This document shows, one piece after another, positions 50,073-59,057 of a DNA stretch of 64,000 bases; the first letter of the stretch is position 1, and each line of letters starts with the position of its first letter. Position numbers and translations under genes: made by a program. The stretch is taken from positions 4,464,001 to 4,528,000 of the forward strand of contig OZ244249.1 of the NCBI GenBank assembly GCA_965217135.1. Direction: 5' to 3'. The stretch is from HXMU1420-2 sp017643305. GTDB taxonomy: Bacteria > Pseudomonadota > Alphaproteobacteria > Rhodobacterales > Rhodobacteraceae. The notes beneath the pieces were generated by a model. It saw only the letters and a program-made list of their open reading frames with translations. It ran no database searches and was not told the DNA's origin.

Positions 50073-51734
50073 TTACACACGTTCCATGTTGTATTCGCCG
50101 CGCCGGCCAGTGCCGTAGCGCTGCAGCGCGCCTTCGGCTCCGACTGCGTTGGGACGATTGAAAATCCAGTTCTGCCAGGCGGTCAGACGGCCAAAGATCC
50201 GGGTCTCCATCGTTTCCGGCCCAGAAAAGCGCAGGTTGGCTTCCATGCCGGTCATCGCATCGGGTGAGAAGCTGGCACGCTCTTCCATGAAGATGCGAAT
50301 TTCGTCTTCCCAGTCGATGTCATCGAGGATCATCGTGACAAGACCCAGTTCATCGGCGTCTTCGGCTTCGAGCGCTTCGCCCTTGGCTTCGGCGGCTTTC
50401 TCAACGGCATCATCATCCCCATAAAACCGGGTCTGCAGGCGGGTCAGGTCGTTGCCCATAGGGAACTGGCCGAAATTGGCTTCGGTCAACGTTATGGTCG
50501 CGATCGGGCGATTATCGCCGTCGAACTCATCTTCCATCATGTAAGACCGGTCTACCGACCACAACAGTTCTGCCAGAAACCCGGCATAGCAGGAACCGTG
50601 TTCCACCAGCGCCACCAGCGAACGGGAAGTGACATCAACGCGCTTGAGCGTGCGCTTCCAATACGCCAGAACTTCGCGTGCCAGCCAGTGGTCTGCGTTG
50701 GACATCAGCAGGCTTTCATGCGCCTGCACCAGCGCCGGGTCACCCTGGGTGCGGAAGACCCACAGCCCGCAGCCCATTTCGTTCAAACGCAGATGCAGGA
50801 TCGCATCTTCCAGTTCCCGGCACAGGCGCAGCATCCACGCCAGGTCACCCTGTCCTTCGAACCCGGCCATGTCTGCCGGGGCATCACCTTCGGGTCCGTT
50901 CAGCGTGATGGTCGCAGTCCGCGCGGATCGGTCCAACATCACTTCAACCAGAGAATAGGTAACTGAGCCGTCTTCACCAAAGCTGCGGTCCAGTGGGCCC
51001 AGTTCGATACCCTTGGTGACATTCGATTTGTCAGAGGCTGCCGCGAATTCGTGGGCACGCGCCACAACAGTTTCGTCAAACTTGGAATTTGGCACAACTT
51101 CATCCACCAGTTTCCAGTCTGCCGCGCGTTTGCCACGCACGCCTTCTTCGGTGGAACAGAAAATATCCGCCCGGTCACGACGCACCTTGCGCTTGTCAGT
51201 GACGCGGGTCAGCCCGCCCGTGCCGGGCAACACCGCAAGAAGAGGGACTTCGGGCAGGGCAACAGATGATGTGGCATCATCGGTCAGCATGATGTGGTTA
51301 CAGGCAAGCGCGAGCTCATAACCGCCACCCGCACAAGCGCCTTTTACAGCGGCAATGTATTTCTGGCCGCTATCGGCTTCGGCTGCCTCGAACGCATTGC
51401 GCGTTTCATTGGTGAATTTACAGAAGTTCACCTTGTGGCTATGTGCGGCCCCACCCAGCATCCGGATGTTTGCGCCAGCGCAGAACACCTTGTCCTTGCC
51501 GGACTGCATCACCACGACCTTAACCTCGGGGTGTTCGAACCGCATGCGCTGCACAATATCGTTCAGTTCGATATCAACGCCTAGGTCATAACTGTTCAGC
51601 TTCAGCTCATACCCATCGAACAGACCGCCAGTTTCATCAACATCCATGATCAGGTTCGCCACAGGCCCGTCATACTCGACCCGCCAGTGACGGTAACGCG
51701 AGGGATCAGTTTCGAAGTCGATACGGTCTGCCAT
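50073..51734 (-). CDS. boxC: 2,3-epoxybenzoyl-CoA dihydrolase BoxC
   Basis: The 553-residue ring-opening enzyme converts 2,3-epoxybenzoyl-CoA to 3,4-dehydroadipyl-CoA semialdehyde plus formate. It is a long two-part crotonase-superfamily protein; the N-terminal half shows oxyanion-hole blocks KDKVFCAGANIRMLGGAAHS and KGACAGGGYELALACNHIML. Start ATG 51734 gives the normal family N-terminus (ADRIDFETDPSRYRHWRVEY). It is first in the box operon; the two TGCA-N6-TGCG sites upstream suggest BoxR control of this promoter. Confidence 0.95.
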   Translation of the reverse strand: MADRIDFETDPSRYRHWRVEYDGPVANLIMDVDETGGLFDGYELKLNSYDLGVDIELNDIVQRMRFEHPEVKVVVMQSGKDKVFCAGANIRMLGGAAHSHKVNFCKFTNETRNAFEAAEADSGQKYIAAVKGACAGGGYELALACNHIMLTDDATSSVALPEVPLLAVLPGTGGLTRVTDKRKVRRDRADIFCSTEEGVRGKRAADWKLVDEVVPNSKFDETVVARAHEFAAASDKSNVTKGIELGPLDRSFGEDGSVTYSLVEVMLDRSARTATITLNGPEGDAPADMAGFEGQGDLAWMLRLCRELEDAILHLRLNEMGCGLWVFRTQGDPALVQAHESLLMSNADHWLAREVLAYWKRTLKRVDVTSRSLVALVEHGSCYAGFLAELLWSVDRSYMMEDEFDGDNRPIATITLTEANFGQFPMGNDLTRLQTRFYGDDDAVEKAAEAKGEALEAEDADELGLVTMILDDIDWEDEIRIFMEERASFSPDAMTGMEANLRFSGPETMETRIFGRLTAWQNWIFNRPNAVGAEGALQRYGTGRRGEYNMERV

Positions 51735-51763
51735 TGGAAGTCCTGAGCTTGACGCGAATTTCG

Positions 51764-51777
51764 TGCACAATAATGCG
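51764..51777. promoter_or_regulatory. Candidate BoxR operator, site 1
   Basis: TGCACAATAATGCG, a TGCA-N6-TGCG arrangement 30 bp upstream of the boxC start. BzdR-type regulators are known to recognise TGCA repeats in palindromic contexts. Site 2 at 51847-51860 has the same spacing. Confidence 0.55.
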
Positions 51778-51846
51778 CCGATTTCGCTACGTAAACACAG
51801 GACTTGCCTTCTTCAGTGCCAAAATTCTCTGAAACTACAAATTTTA

Positions 51847-51860
51847 TGCATTATAGTGCG
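51847..51860. promoter_or_regulatory. Candidate BoxR operator, site 2
   Basis: TGCATTATAGTGCG, again TGCA-N6-TGCG in the same orientation as site 1, 83 bp away. It overlaps the stop codon of the alpha/beta hydrolase gene, so it would act on boxC transcription or on readthrough. Confidence 0.5.
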
Positions 51861-52693
51861 AAATTTGTGAGGTCTCCCTCTGGCTGCGCCGCTTCGATTC
51901 TCTCCAGGCGGACAACAAATTCAGCAACCTTTTCCAAGACTTTGTCGGTGCATTCCAAATGCGGGGCGTGCTGGCAGTTCTCCAGAACAAGTGTATCGAC
52001 CGGGGCATAAGAATGATCGACAATCTCATCGATCTGGGCCAGCGTACCGTATTGGTCATCTTTGCCTTGAATAGCCAGCGCTGGCACGCGGATGTAATCG
52101 ATCACGTCAGATACGTCCCATTCTTTGAAACCCGGCGCGAGCCACGTGTCGTTCCAGCCCTTGAACGCCACCTCGGCATTCGCGTGGTACTTGCCTAGCT
52201 TGGCAGGCAGGTCACCCTTTTCCCATGCCATACGTGCCTCCGCAATCGCGGCCAGCCCCATGAGTTCGGTGAAGAAATGCGGGGCCATCAGGACCAGCCC
52301 ACGCACGCGATGGTCCACCACGCTGCCAGCATGGATCGCCGCAATGGTGGCACCGTCGGAATGCCCGAACAGGATGCCGGTGCGAAACCCGATCTGGTCC
52401 AGAACTTCCGGCAGCACATCAATCGCTTCGCGCGTCATGTAATCCAACGGGCGCGGAAGAACCGCCGGGTCAGATTGACCGTAGCCCAACCGCGAAAAGG
52501 CGAAAACACCCCAGCCAGTCGCATCCGCCAACCGCTGCGGAAAATCCCGCCACAACGCGACACATCCCAGACCTTCATGCAGCAGAACAATTGTGGGCGC
52601 TGTATCTGGGCCGGGGCCCCAACACGCGTATTCCAGGGATTTGCCGCCAGAGGTTAGCGTGCCGGTGGGCGAAGTGGACCAGTCTGCTGACAT
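51851..52693 (-). CDS. Alpha/beta hydrolase
   Basis: The 280-residue enzyme has the alpha/beta hydrolase oxyanion region VLLHEGLGCVALWRDFP, nucleophile elbow GHSDG (ILFGHSDGATIAAIHAG), an acid region (GKDDQYG) and the C-terminal His in ENCQHAPHLECTD. It begins 3 bp after the FAH-family gene, so the two are one operon. A role hydrolysing CoA thioesters, lactones or C-C bonds in aromatic catabolism is possible; the substrate is unknown. Confidence 0.85.
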   Translation of the reverse strand: MSADWSTSPTGTLTSGGKSLEYACWGPGPDTAPTIVLLHEGLGCVALWRDFPQRLADATGWGVFAFSRLGYGQSDPAVLPRPLDYMTREAIDVLPEVLDQIGFRTGILFGHSDGATIAAIHAGSVVDHRVRGLVLMAPHFFTELMGLAAIAEARMAWEKGDLPAKLGKYHANAEVAFKGWNDTWLAPGFKEWDVSDVIDYIRVPALAIQGKDDQYGTLAQIDEIVDHSYAPVDTLVLENCQHAPHLECTDKVLEKVAEFVVRLERIEAAQPEGDLTNFAL

Positions 52694-52696
52694 TGC

Positions 52697-53392
52697 TTAT
52701 TCCGCCGCCGCAATGGTCAGCTCAATTGGGTCCAGGCCTTCCACACCGCCGGTGATGACATCGCCCGCCACCACAGCGCCGACACCCGCAGGCGTGCCGG
52801 TGAGGATAATGTCACCCGGTCGTAGGTGATAGAAGTGGGACAGGTGGCTGATGATTTCTTCGCTGTTCCAGACCATGTCATCCAGCCGAGTATCTTGCCG
52901 GACCTCATCGTTCACAGCCAGATGCATGCGCTGCGGGCCAACTGCGCCAAAGTCGCCAACTTTGGTGATCGCGGTCACGACAGCGGAGTTTTCGAAATCC
53001 TTGCTGACATCCCAAGGACGGCGGGTTTCCTTGGCATCACTCTGACGGTCGCGTCGGGTCATATCGAGCGCGCTGAAATACCCATAGATGGCATCACCAG
53101 CTTGATCGACAGACACCCGGAACGCATCCGCACCAATTGCGATGCCAAATTCCATTTCATGGTGATAGTTTTCGGTGCCCGGCGGGTAGGGAATGGTCGA
53201 TCCGCTGGGGATGGCAGCGGTCGGGGTTTTGCAGAAGTACCAAGGTGCCTCCCGATCAACCTCACTCCCCATTTCCCTGGCATGGGCCACATAATTGCGG
53301 CCGACGCAAAAGATGCGGCCCACCGGGAAACCAGCGCCTTCGCCGTTTACAACAATGGTCATGGGCTGGGGAACGTCGAAAAGGAGGCTCAT
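52697..53392 (-). CDS. Fumarylacetoacetate hydrolase family protein
   Basis: The 231-residue protein has the FAH C-terminal fold with a metal site. Blocks include GRIFCVGRNYVAHAREMGSE, the metal-ligand pair in NYHHEMEFGIAIG (Glu-x-Glu type) and the C-terminal DIILTGTPAGVGAV. Close relatives are fumarylpyruvate hydrolases and 2-keto acid decarboxylases acting late in aromatic ring breakdown. It precedes the alpha/beta hydrolase with a 3-bp gap. The exact diketo acid is not known. Confidence 0.87.
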   Translation of the reverse strand: MSLLFDVPQPMTIVVNGEGAGFPVGRIFCVGRNYVAHAREMGSEVDREAPWYFCKTPTAAIPSGSTIPYPPGTENYHHEMEFGIAIGADAFRVSVDQAGDAIYGYFSALDMTRRDRQSDAKETRRPWDVSKDFENSAVVTAITKVGDFGAVGPQRMHLAVNDEVRQDTRLDDMVWNSEEIISHLSHFYHLRPGDIILTGTPAGVGAVVAGDVITGGVEGLDPIELTIAAAE

Positions 53393-53406
53393 TTTTGGAT
53401 CCTGTC

Positions 53407-53845
53407 TCAGTCAATTGAAAAGAGAGAAATGCGCACCTGGCTGGCATGGCACCAACCAGGACCGATGAACAGCATGCAGCTCACCCATTAATGCCTTTGG
53501 TCGCCGGTTTCCAGACGGACGTGCCTGCGCATTTCGCATTCGGACGGGTCCACATGTTTGCCCGCCGCAATCCGCGCGATCACCTCGGGCGATCCATGCC
53601 GAACACCGCGATTTGTGGTTTCGATCAGGGCACCATCGTCAGTTCTAAAAAGCATAGCGTGTGTCCAGATCGGCGCTGGTGTCGGCGGAAATGGTGTACC
53701 AATCGGCCCCGGGGTTTAGGATACAACCCTTCGCGTGCCAGGTGACCGTCCCACCAATGATTGGAATTCCTCTGTCGCCCAGCGCGACCCGGGCCATTTC
53801 CCGGATTGAGACCAGATCAACGGCAAGGTCGCAAAAACGGGTCAC
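53407..53845 (-). pseudogene. Frameshifted DUF3237-family gene
   Basis: On the minus strand the segment FCDLAVDLVSIREMARVALG, GGTVTWHAKGCILNPGADWY and the run LDTRYAF matches the first half of DUF3237. At a run of five T the frame meets TAG. Removing one T restores RTDDGALIETTNRGVRHGSP, then EVIARIAAGKHVDPSECEMR and RLETGDQRH, after which a TAA replaces the usual Ala/Tyr before Trp. The end (MLFIGPG...VRISLFSID) then reaches a normal stop at 53407. Two lesions in an otherwise full-length gene indicate recent inactivation. It fills the gap between the FAH and CoA-ligase genes. Confidence 0.8.
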
Positions 53846-53877
53846 CTGGCGTCACTGAAGAAAACCGGTTCCATGTG

Positions 53878-55668
53878 TTAAACACGGATCACTGCCGGAT
53901 CGACATCATCATACAACCGATCAACCAGCGCCGCACGCCGCAGCAGAATCGTGCGGTTGTTGAGGCTGCCTTTGGCCGTGATCTCTCCATCACCAACAGA
54001 CGGCGGCCCATCAATCACCAGCGCCCGGACGATGCGGTTCGACGATCCCGTCGCGTGTTCAGCCATCCGACCCATTACATCCGCGATTTTGGCGAAGTAG
54101 TCGGCGTCTGCTACTGCGCCATTGCCATCGCCAGTCAAACCCAGCGCAGGGGTGGCAAAGATTAGCAGGCCAATTTCGGATTTCCCTGCCCCGGTTACTA
54201 CCACATCCTGCACCAACCCAGCCAATTCGCTGAGCGCGGTCAGACGCAGGCGGCTCGCCTGAACCCAGGTGCCAGTCATCAGTTTGAATTCGTCCGAAAT
54301 GCGACCGTCGAACAAAACGCCCTGTGTCACGTCATCGGGGTCAACGAACCGCACGGCATCCCCAGTGATGAAGAATCCATCTTCGTCGAACACTTCGGCA
54401 TTCTTGGACGGGTCATTCAGATAACCGGCCATGATGTTGGGGCCTCTGACCCGCAATTCATAACGTTCCGGCTGTTCCGGGATCAGCTTGGCTTGTTGTT
54501 CAGGCATTGGTACACCGATCATCCCGGACGATGCGCCGCCCTGATAGTGGATGATCGACGCTGGGGCTGTTTCAGTCATCCCCCAACTGGAGGTCATCAT
54601 CGGCACGCGTCCGGTTTCCGCGCGCGACATATCCTCCAAAGCTGACCAGATGTCAGCAGGCAGGGAGGCCCCCGCATAAAAGATCATATCGAGATCGGAA
54701 AAGAAGCTGCTCCGCAGTTCAGCATCTTCACGCATAGCCTGCACCAACAGGGAATATGCAATCGGCACGTTGAAGCTGAGCGTGGTGTTAACGAGCTTCA
54801 GGTTTTCCAACGTCTGTTCGAACAGTCCCTTAACAGGCTTGCCACCATCCAGATACAGCGACCCGCCATTTGAAAGGATCGTGTTGAAATCAGAATTTCC
54901 GGCGAACACGTGGTTCCACGGCAGCCAGTCGAGGATCGTGTGATGCCGCACACCCAGAAACGGCAGGCTGGCTAAATATTGCGCCTGGTTCACGCACAGC
55001 ATGCCCTGCGTGGTCGGAACGCCCTTAGGGTCAGAGGTGGAGCCGGATGTGAACAGTATCTTGGCCAACGTATCTGGCGTGATAGCTGCGTAAGCTGCCT
55101 CCAGATCGGATCCAGCGTTGCCTTGCAGCAAAGCATCGAATTCGCTAACTCCCGCACCGGGGTTGGTGCCAACCACCTTTTGCAGCCCATCAAGGCATGG
55201 CAGATCCAGCGCAGCGCCATAAGCCGTACCGTCTTCGGCATAGACCATCGCGGGTTGGACCTTTTCGATGCAGTATTGCAACCGCACATGGGCTTCGGGG
55301 ATCAACGAATACTGCTCCGCCAGCGGAACAATCGGCGCGCCGACATATTGGGCGGCCTGCATCAGCACCGCATGGTTCAGACTGGATCCGGACAGGACGG
55401 CAACAGGCTTTCCACGGCCAATACCGCGCGCCAGAAGCGATGCCGCCACTGCGCGGGTGGCTTCGAGCATTTCGAGATAAGTCAGGCTGTGCCACCCGGC
55501 CCCGGACCGTTGGGCTATAAACACGCGGGCTGGTTCGACATCCGCCCAGTGGTGCAGCCAAGCATTGGTGTCCCGCACAACCGGCCCCAGATCCAACCCC
55601 GACCCGAGGATGATGGTACCGTCCGGCTGATCCTGCCTTGTGACATTGTGTTTCAGATAGCCCGCCAT
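53878..55668 (-). CDS. Feruloyl-CoA-synthetase-like AMP-forming ligase
   Basis: The 596-residue ANL enzyme has the P-loop KILFTSGSTSDPKGVPTTQ, the A5 region SSWGMTETAPA and a C-terminal domain with VLFDGRISDEFKLMTGTWV and EITAKGSLNNR. This variant lid, with the final catalytic Lys in KGS, is typical of feruloyl-CoA synthetase-type aryl-CoA ligases. Start ATG 55668 has GAAGGGAGA upstream. It heads the hydrolase/FAH/DUF3237 operon that leads into the box genes. It could activate a hydroxycinnamate or benzoate-like acid; which one is not shown. Confidence 0.85.
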   Translation of the reverse strand: MAGYLKHNVTRQDQPDGTIILGSGLDLGPVVRDTNAWLHHWADVEPARVFIAQRSGAGWHSLTYLEMLEATRAVAASLLARGIGRGKPVAVLSGSSLNHAVLMQAAQYVGAPIVPLAEQYSLIPEAHVRLQYCIEKVQPAMVYAEDGTAYGAALDLPCLDGLQKVVGTNPGAGVSEFDALLQGNAGSDLEAAYAAITPDTLAKILFTSGSTSDPKGVPTTQGMLCVNQAQYLASLPFLGVRHHTILDWLPWNHVFAGNSDFNTILSNGGSLYLDGGKPVKGLFEQTLENLKLVNTTLSFNVPIAYSLLVQAMREDAELRSSFFSDLDMIFYAGASLPADIWSALEDMSRAETGRVPMMTSSWGMTETAPASIIHYQGGASSGMIGVPMPEQQAKLIPEQPERYELRVRGPNIMAGYLNDPSKNAEVFDEDGFFITGDAVRFVDPDDVTQGVLFDGRISDEFKLMTGTWVQASRLRLTALSELAGLVQDVVVTGAGKSEIGLLIFATPALGLTGDGNGAVADADYFAKIADVMGRMAEHATGSSNRIVRALVIDGPPSVGDGEITAKGSLNNRTILLRRAALVDRLYDDVDPAVIRV

Positions 55669-55775
55669 CGCTCTCCCTTCGCAACCGGGTATGCGACCAC
55701 TCTCCCCGATTGACCGCGCAGATTTTGGCGAAGGGTATGCGCCAATCTCCCAAAAGGGCAAGCCGATGTCGGCGA

Positions 55776-57050
55776 TCAGCCGTTTTCGCGTAGGACCGAT
55801 CCAGCCAGATAGAGCGATCCACAGATCAGGATACGTGCGTTGGACGTTCGTTGTGTGGCGATGCGCAACGCGTCTGTCAGGTCATCGGCGGTATCCGCAG
55901 TCAGCCCCTGGGCCTTGGCCGCACTTGCCGTTTCATCCGCTGTGAGCGTGTTGGCTTCACCCGGGATGGACACGCCAATCAACCGATCCGCCACATTGCC
56001 GAGCGGGCGCAGGTAGCCCCCAACATCCTTGGTGTTCAGCATCCCACAGATCAAAACCAAGGGACGCGAGGGTAATTCTGACAGCGTTTGAGCAATGGCA
56101 TGCCCTGCTGCAGGGTTGTGGCCACCGTCGAGCCACAGCTCCGCGCCCCCGGCGGCCTCAACCAGCGGGCCATGCCGCAAACGTTGCATCCGCGCAGGCC
56201 ATTGCGCTTGGGTCACCGCCGCCTCACAAGCGCGCTCCCCAAAGCCAAGATGGCGCAGGGCGGCCAGCGCAAGGCCTGCGTTTTCGAACTGGTGCGCGCC
56301 TGGCAGGTTGGGACGTGGCAGATCACACAGGCCAGTTTCATCCTGATAGACCAGCCGCCCGCGTTCCTCACCCACATGCCAGTGCTGCACATGGGCAAGA
56401 AGCGGCGCGCCGACGCGTTCTGCACACGCTTCGATCACATCCATTGCATCGTATTGCTGTCGGGCAACAATGCATGTCACGCCACGTTTCAGGATCCCTG
56501 CCTTTTCGCCCGCAATCTCAGCCAGCGTTTCACCCAAAAACTGCTGGTGGTCGATGGATACCGGGGTGATCGCTGTCAGCGCGGGCTGGGCGATAACGTT
56601 CGTGGCATCCAGACGGCCACCCAGGCCAACCTCCAACAGTGTGTAATCCGCGGGTGTTCGGGCGAAAGCCAGAAGCGCGGCACAGGTGGTGATTTCGAAA
56701 TAAGTGATGGGTGCGTCACCATTGGCAGCTTCGCATTCTTCCAAAACATTCGACAGGTGCGATTCTTCGATCAGATCGCCCGCCAAACGGATGCGTTCGT
56801 GAAACCGCGCCAAATGGGGGGAGGTATAGGCGTGTACCTTGCACCCCTCCGCCTCCAAACCCGCGCGGATCATAGCCTGGCTGGAACCCTTGCCATTGGT
56901 TCCGGCGATGTGGATCACCGGTGGCAGGCTGTCCTGCGGGTTGCCAAGCGCATCCAGCAGCCGCCAAACGCGGTCCAGTGTCAGATCGATCACCTTGGGG
57001 TGCAGGGACATCATCCGTTGCAGGATGATGTCAGAACCGGGATTGGTCAT
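55776..57050 (-). CDS. folC: Dihydrofolate/folylpolyglutamate synthase
   Basis: The 424-residue Mur-ligase-family enzyme adds glutamate to dihydropteroate and tetrahydrofolate. The ATP motif is HIAGTNGKGSSQAMIRAGL; SPHLARFHERIRL and DGGHNPAAGHAIA are further signatures. It overlaps accD by 4 bp (ATGA). The accD-folC pairing is widespread in alphaproteobacteria. Confidence 0.95.
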   Translation of the reverse strand: MTNPGSDIILQRMMSLHPKVIDLTLDRVWRLLDALGNPQDSLPPVIHIAGTNGKGSSQAMIRAGLEAEGCKVHAYTSPHLARFHERIRLAGDLIEESHLSNVLEECEAANGDAPITYFEITTCAALLAFARTPADYTLLEVGLGGRLDATNVIAQPALTAITPVSIDHQQFLGETLAEIAGEKAGILKRGVTCIVARQQYDAMDVIEACAERVGAPLLAHVQHWHVGEERGRLVYQDETGLCDLPRPNLPGAHQFENAGLALAALRHLGFGERACEAAVTQAQWPARMQRLRHGPLVEAAGGAELWLDGGHNPAAGHAIAQTLSELPSRPLVLICGMLNTKDVGGYLRPLGNVADRLIGVSIPGEANTLTADETASAAKAQGLTADTADDLTDALRIATQRTSNARILICGSLYLAGSVLRENG

Positions 57051-57985
57051 TTTTCGGGTGTCGCGTCATCCGAGTCCGGCGCTTCGATCTGCGCGGGCTC
57101 ATCTGAGGGCGGCGGCAGCTCACCTTTGATCGCGGGCGGCAGGCCCAGCAGCATCCGGGTGATTGAAATCAGCTCATCCCGCATCTGGGGGCGTGGCGTG
57201 ACGCGGTCCAGCATGCCATGGTCCAGCAGGTATTCGGCCCGCTGGAACCCTTCGGGCAGCTTTTCGCGAATTGTTTGTTCGATCACGCGCGGTCCGGCGA
57301 AACAGATCAGCGCATTGGGTTCAGAAATGTGGACGTCGCCCAGCATCGCATAGGATGCGGTGACCCCCCCGGTGGTAGGATGCGTCAGGACGACAATATA
57401 GGGCAGCTTGGCTTCTTTCAGCATCTGCACCGCAACGGTCGTCCGCGGCATCTGCATCAGCGAAAGGATGCCTTCCTGCATACGGGCGCCGCCAGCGGCA
57501 GAAAAGATGATCAGCGGGCGTCGCAGTTTCACGGCTTCTTCTGCCGCAGCGATAATGGCGTTGCCTACGTACATACCCATGGACCCACCCATAAAGGAAA
57601 AGTCCTGAGCAGCCGCAACGATGGGCGTACGCCCAATTTCACCCGTGCCCACCAGCATCGCTTCTTTTTCGCCAGTGGCACGCTGGGCAGCCTTCATACG
57701 GTCCGGATACTTCTTTTGATCGCGGAAACTCAGCGGGTCGGCCTGCGGTTCAGGCACGCTGACCTCCACAAATACACCACCGTCAAACAGCGCGTTGAAA
57801 CGGTCGCGGGGCGTGATGTTCATGTGATGCCCGCAGCTGGTGCAGACATTAAGGTTTTCGCTAAGCTCACGATGGAACAGCATGGTTCCGCATTCATCGC
57901 ATTTCTTCCACAGGTTCTCAGGCGTTTCGCGGCGCGAAAAGATCGAATTGATCCGCGGCCGGACATAGTTGGTGATCCAGTTCAT
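57047..57985 (-). CDS. accD: Acetyl-CoA carboxylase carboxyltransferase subunit beta
   Basis: The 312-residue subunit carries the four-Cys zinc finger (KCDECGTMLFHRELSENL; CTSCGHHMN) and the crotonase-fold carboxyltransferase core (FMGGSMGMYVGNAIIAAAEE; FSAAGGARMQEGILSL). It works with AccA in malonyl-CoA synthesis. ATG 57985 follows GGAGAGACTGGA; the longer frame to 58051 lacks this. The C-terminal tail is acidic and Pro-rich. Confidence 0.95.
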   Translation of the reverse strand: MNWITNYVRPRINSIFSRRETPENLWKKCDECGTMLFHRELSENLNVCTSCGHHMNITPRDRFNALFDGGVFVEVSVPEPQADPLSFRDQKKYPDRMKAAQRATGEKEAMLVGTGEIGRTPIVAAAQDFSFMGGSMGMYVGNAIIAAAEEAVKLRRPLIIFSAAGGARMQEGILSLMQMPRTTVAVQMLKEAKLPYIVVLTHPTTGGVTASYAMLGDVHISEPNALICFAGPRVIEQTIREKLPEGFQRAEYLLDHGMLDRVTPRPQMRDELISITRMLLGLPPAIKGELPPPSDEPAQIEAPDSDDATPEK

Positions 57986-58051
57986 TCCAGTCTCTCCAGC
58001 AGGACCTGTGGGTTCGGTGGGTGAAATAAGCTGCCGCGCGCGCGATTGCAA

Positions 58052-58951
58052 TCAGCGCCGGATCGCCAAACGCGCAGCAAGCCAGAATACGATAGTGGTT
58101 GCGAAGTCCACAGGCAGCCATGCGCGCAGCAGCTCGGTATCATTCATACCGACCGGAGTGACATAGAGGGCGAGGCCATTCAGGTTGTCCGGCAATGACA
58201 CGAACAACAATGCGGACACATTGTTGAACGTGTGCAAAATGATGGCTGGGCCAAGTGACCCGGCGCGCGCAGTCAGATCAGCCATCAGCACACCAAACAA
58301 CCCGGACCAGATTGCCAATAGCAGCGCATTGTCGCCGGCATCGGCCGGAACATAGTGGCCAAACGCGAACAGCAAAGCCGGCAGTGCCATCCAGATGGCA
58401 GGGTGGCTGAACCGAGCCGCCAGTTGCTGCTGGATGTAGCCACGAAACAAGATTTCTTCTGAAGCGCTCTGGATAAAAACAGCGACAAGCCCAAACGGCA
58501 GAAGGACCAGCCAGCGCGAAAACGGAAGGTTATCGACCAGCTCCATCCCCAGATTGTAGGGCGGCAGGACCAAAAGCACCGCGCCAATCGCGAGTAGAAC
58601 CGACAGAACCCTGACCGACTGTCCAATAAAAACCGATCTAGGACCCAAAAGCGAAGACAGCCCACGTTTGTGAACCAGTCGCAGCGCCACAGAGATCCCG
58701 ATAATCAGAAACCCAAAGCTAAACAGCGTGACCAGCATGGAAAAAGGGGTCTGTCCCAGCCCGGCCGCTTCGGAAAAGTGGGTCACCCACAGGGAAGGAG
58801 CCAGCCGCATGATTGCTGCCTGCAAAGAAGAATTCAGCGTCACCATGACAATGGCCGCAACAACCAGCCCGGCAGCCAGCCGCCAGATGGTCTGGTCAAC
58901 CCGGTTTTCCTGCAACAACGCAGCCTGCGCGCGGTAAGGGGAACGTGACAT
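58052..58951 (-). CDS. CPBP-family intramembrane metalloprotease
   Basis: The 299-residue membrane protein has about eight hydrophobic segments and the CPBP (Abi/CAAX protease-like) motifs: EEILFRGYIQQQLAARF with the Glu-Glu and Arg, ALLFAFGHYVPAD (first His) and ILHTFNNVSALLF (second His). Start ATG 58951 (MSRSPYRAQ) avoids overlap with the divergent ilvD. The substrate of such proteases in alphaproteobacteria is unknown; the gene adjoins accD in the same direction. Confidence 0.85.
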   Translation of the reverse strand: MSRSPYRAQAALLQENRVDQTIWRLAAGLVVAAIVMVTLNSSLQAAIMRLAPSLWVTHFSEAAGLGQTPFSMLVTLFSFGFLIIGISVALRLVHKRGLSSLLGPRSVFIGQSVRVLSVLLAIGAVLLVLPPYNLGMELVDNLPFSRWLVLLPFGLVAVFIQSASEEILFRGYIQQQLAARFSHPAIWMALPALLFAFGHYVPADAGDNALLLAIWSGLFGVLMADLTARAGSLGPAIILHTFNNVSALLFVSLPDNLNGLALYVTPVGMNDTELLRAWLPVDFATTIVFWLAARLAIRR

Positions 58952-59057
58952 GCCCCTGCCTATTCCGTCCAGCCGCATTTGGCGAGGCCCGATCGCTCTT
59001 GTCCCCACCCGGCGCGCTGGGTATTGCCAGTACAGCGATATTCCCGGGAGGCCAGCC

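Noticed and set aside
53645..53845. 66-residue frame as an intact small gene
   Set aside because: Its residues match only the first half of DUF3237 and the rest continues in the next frame, so it is part of a frameshifted gene.
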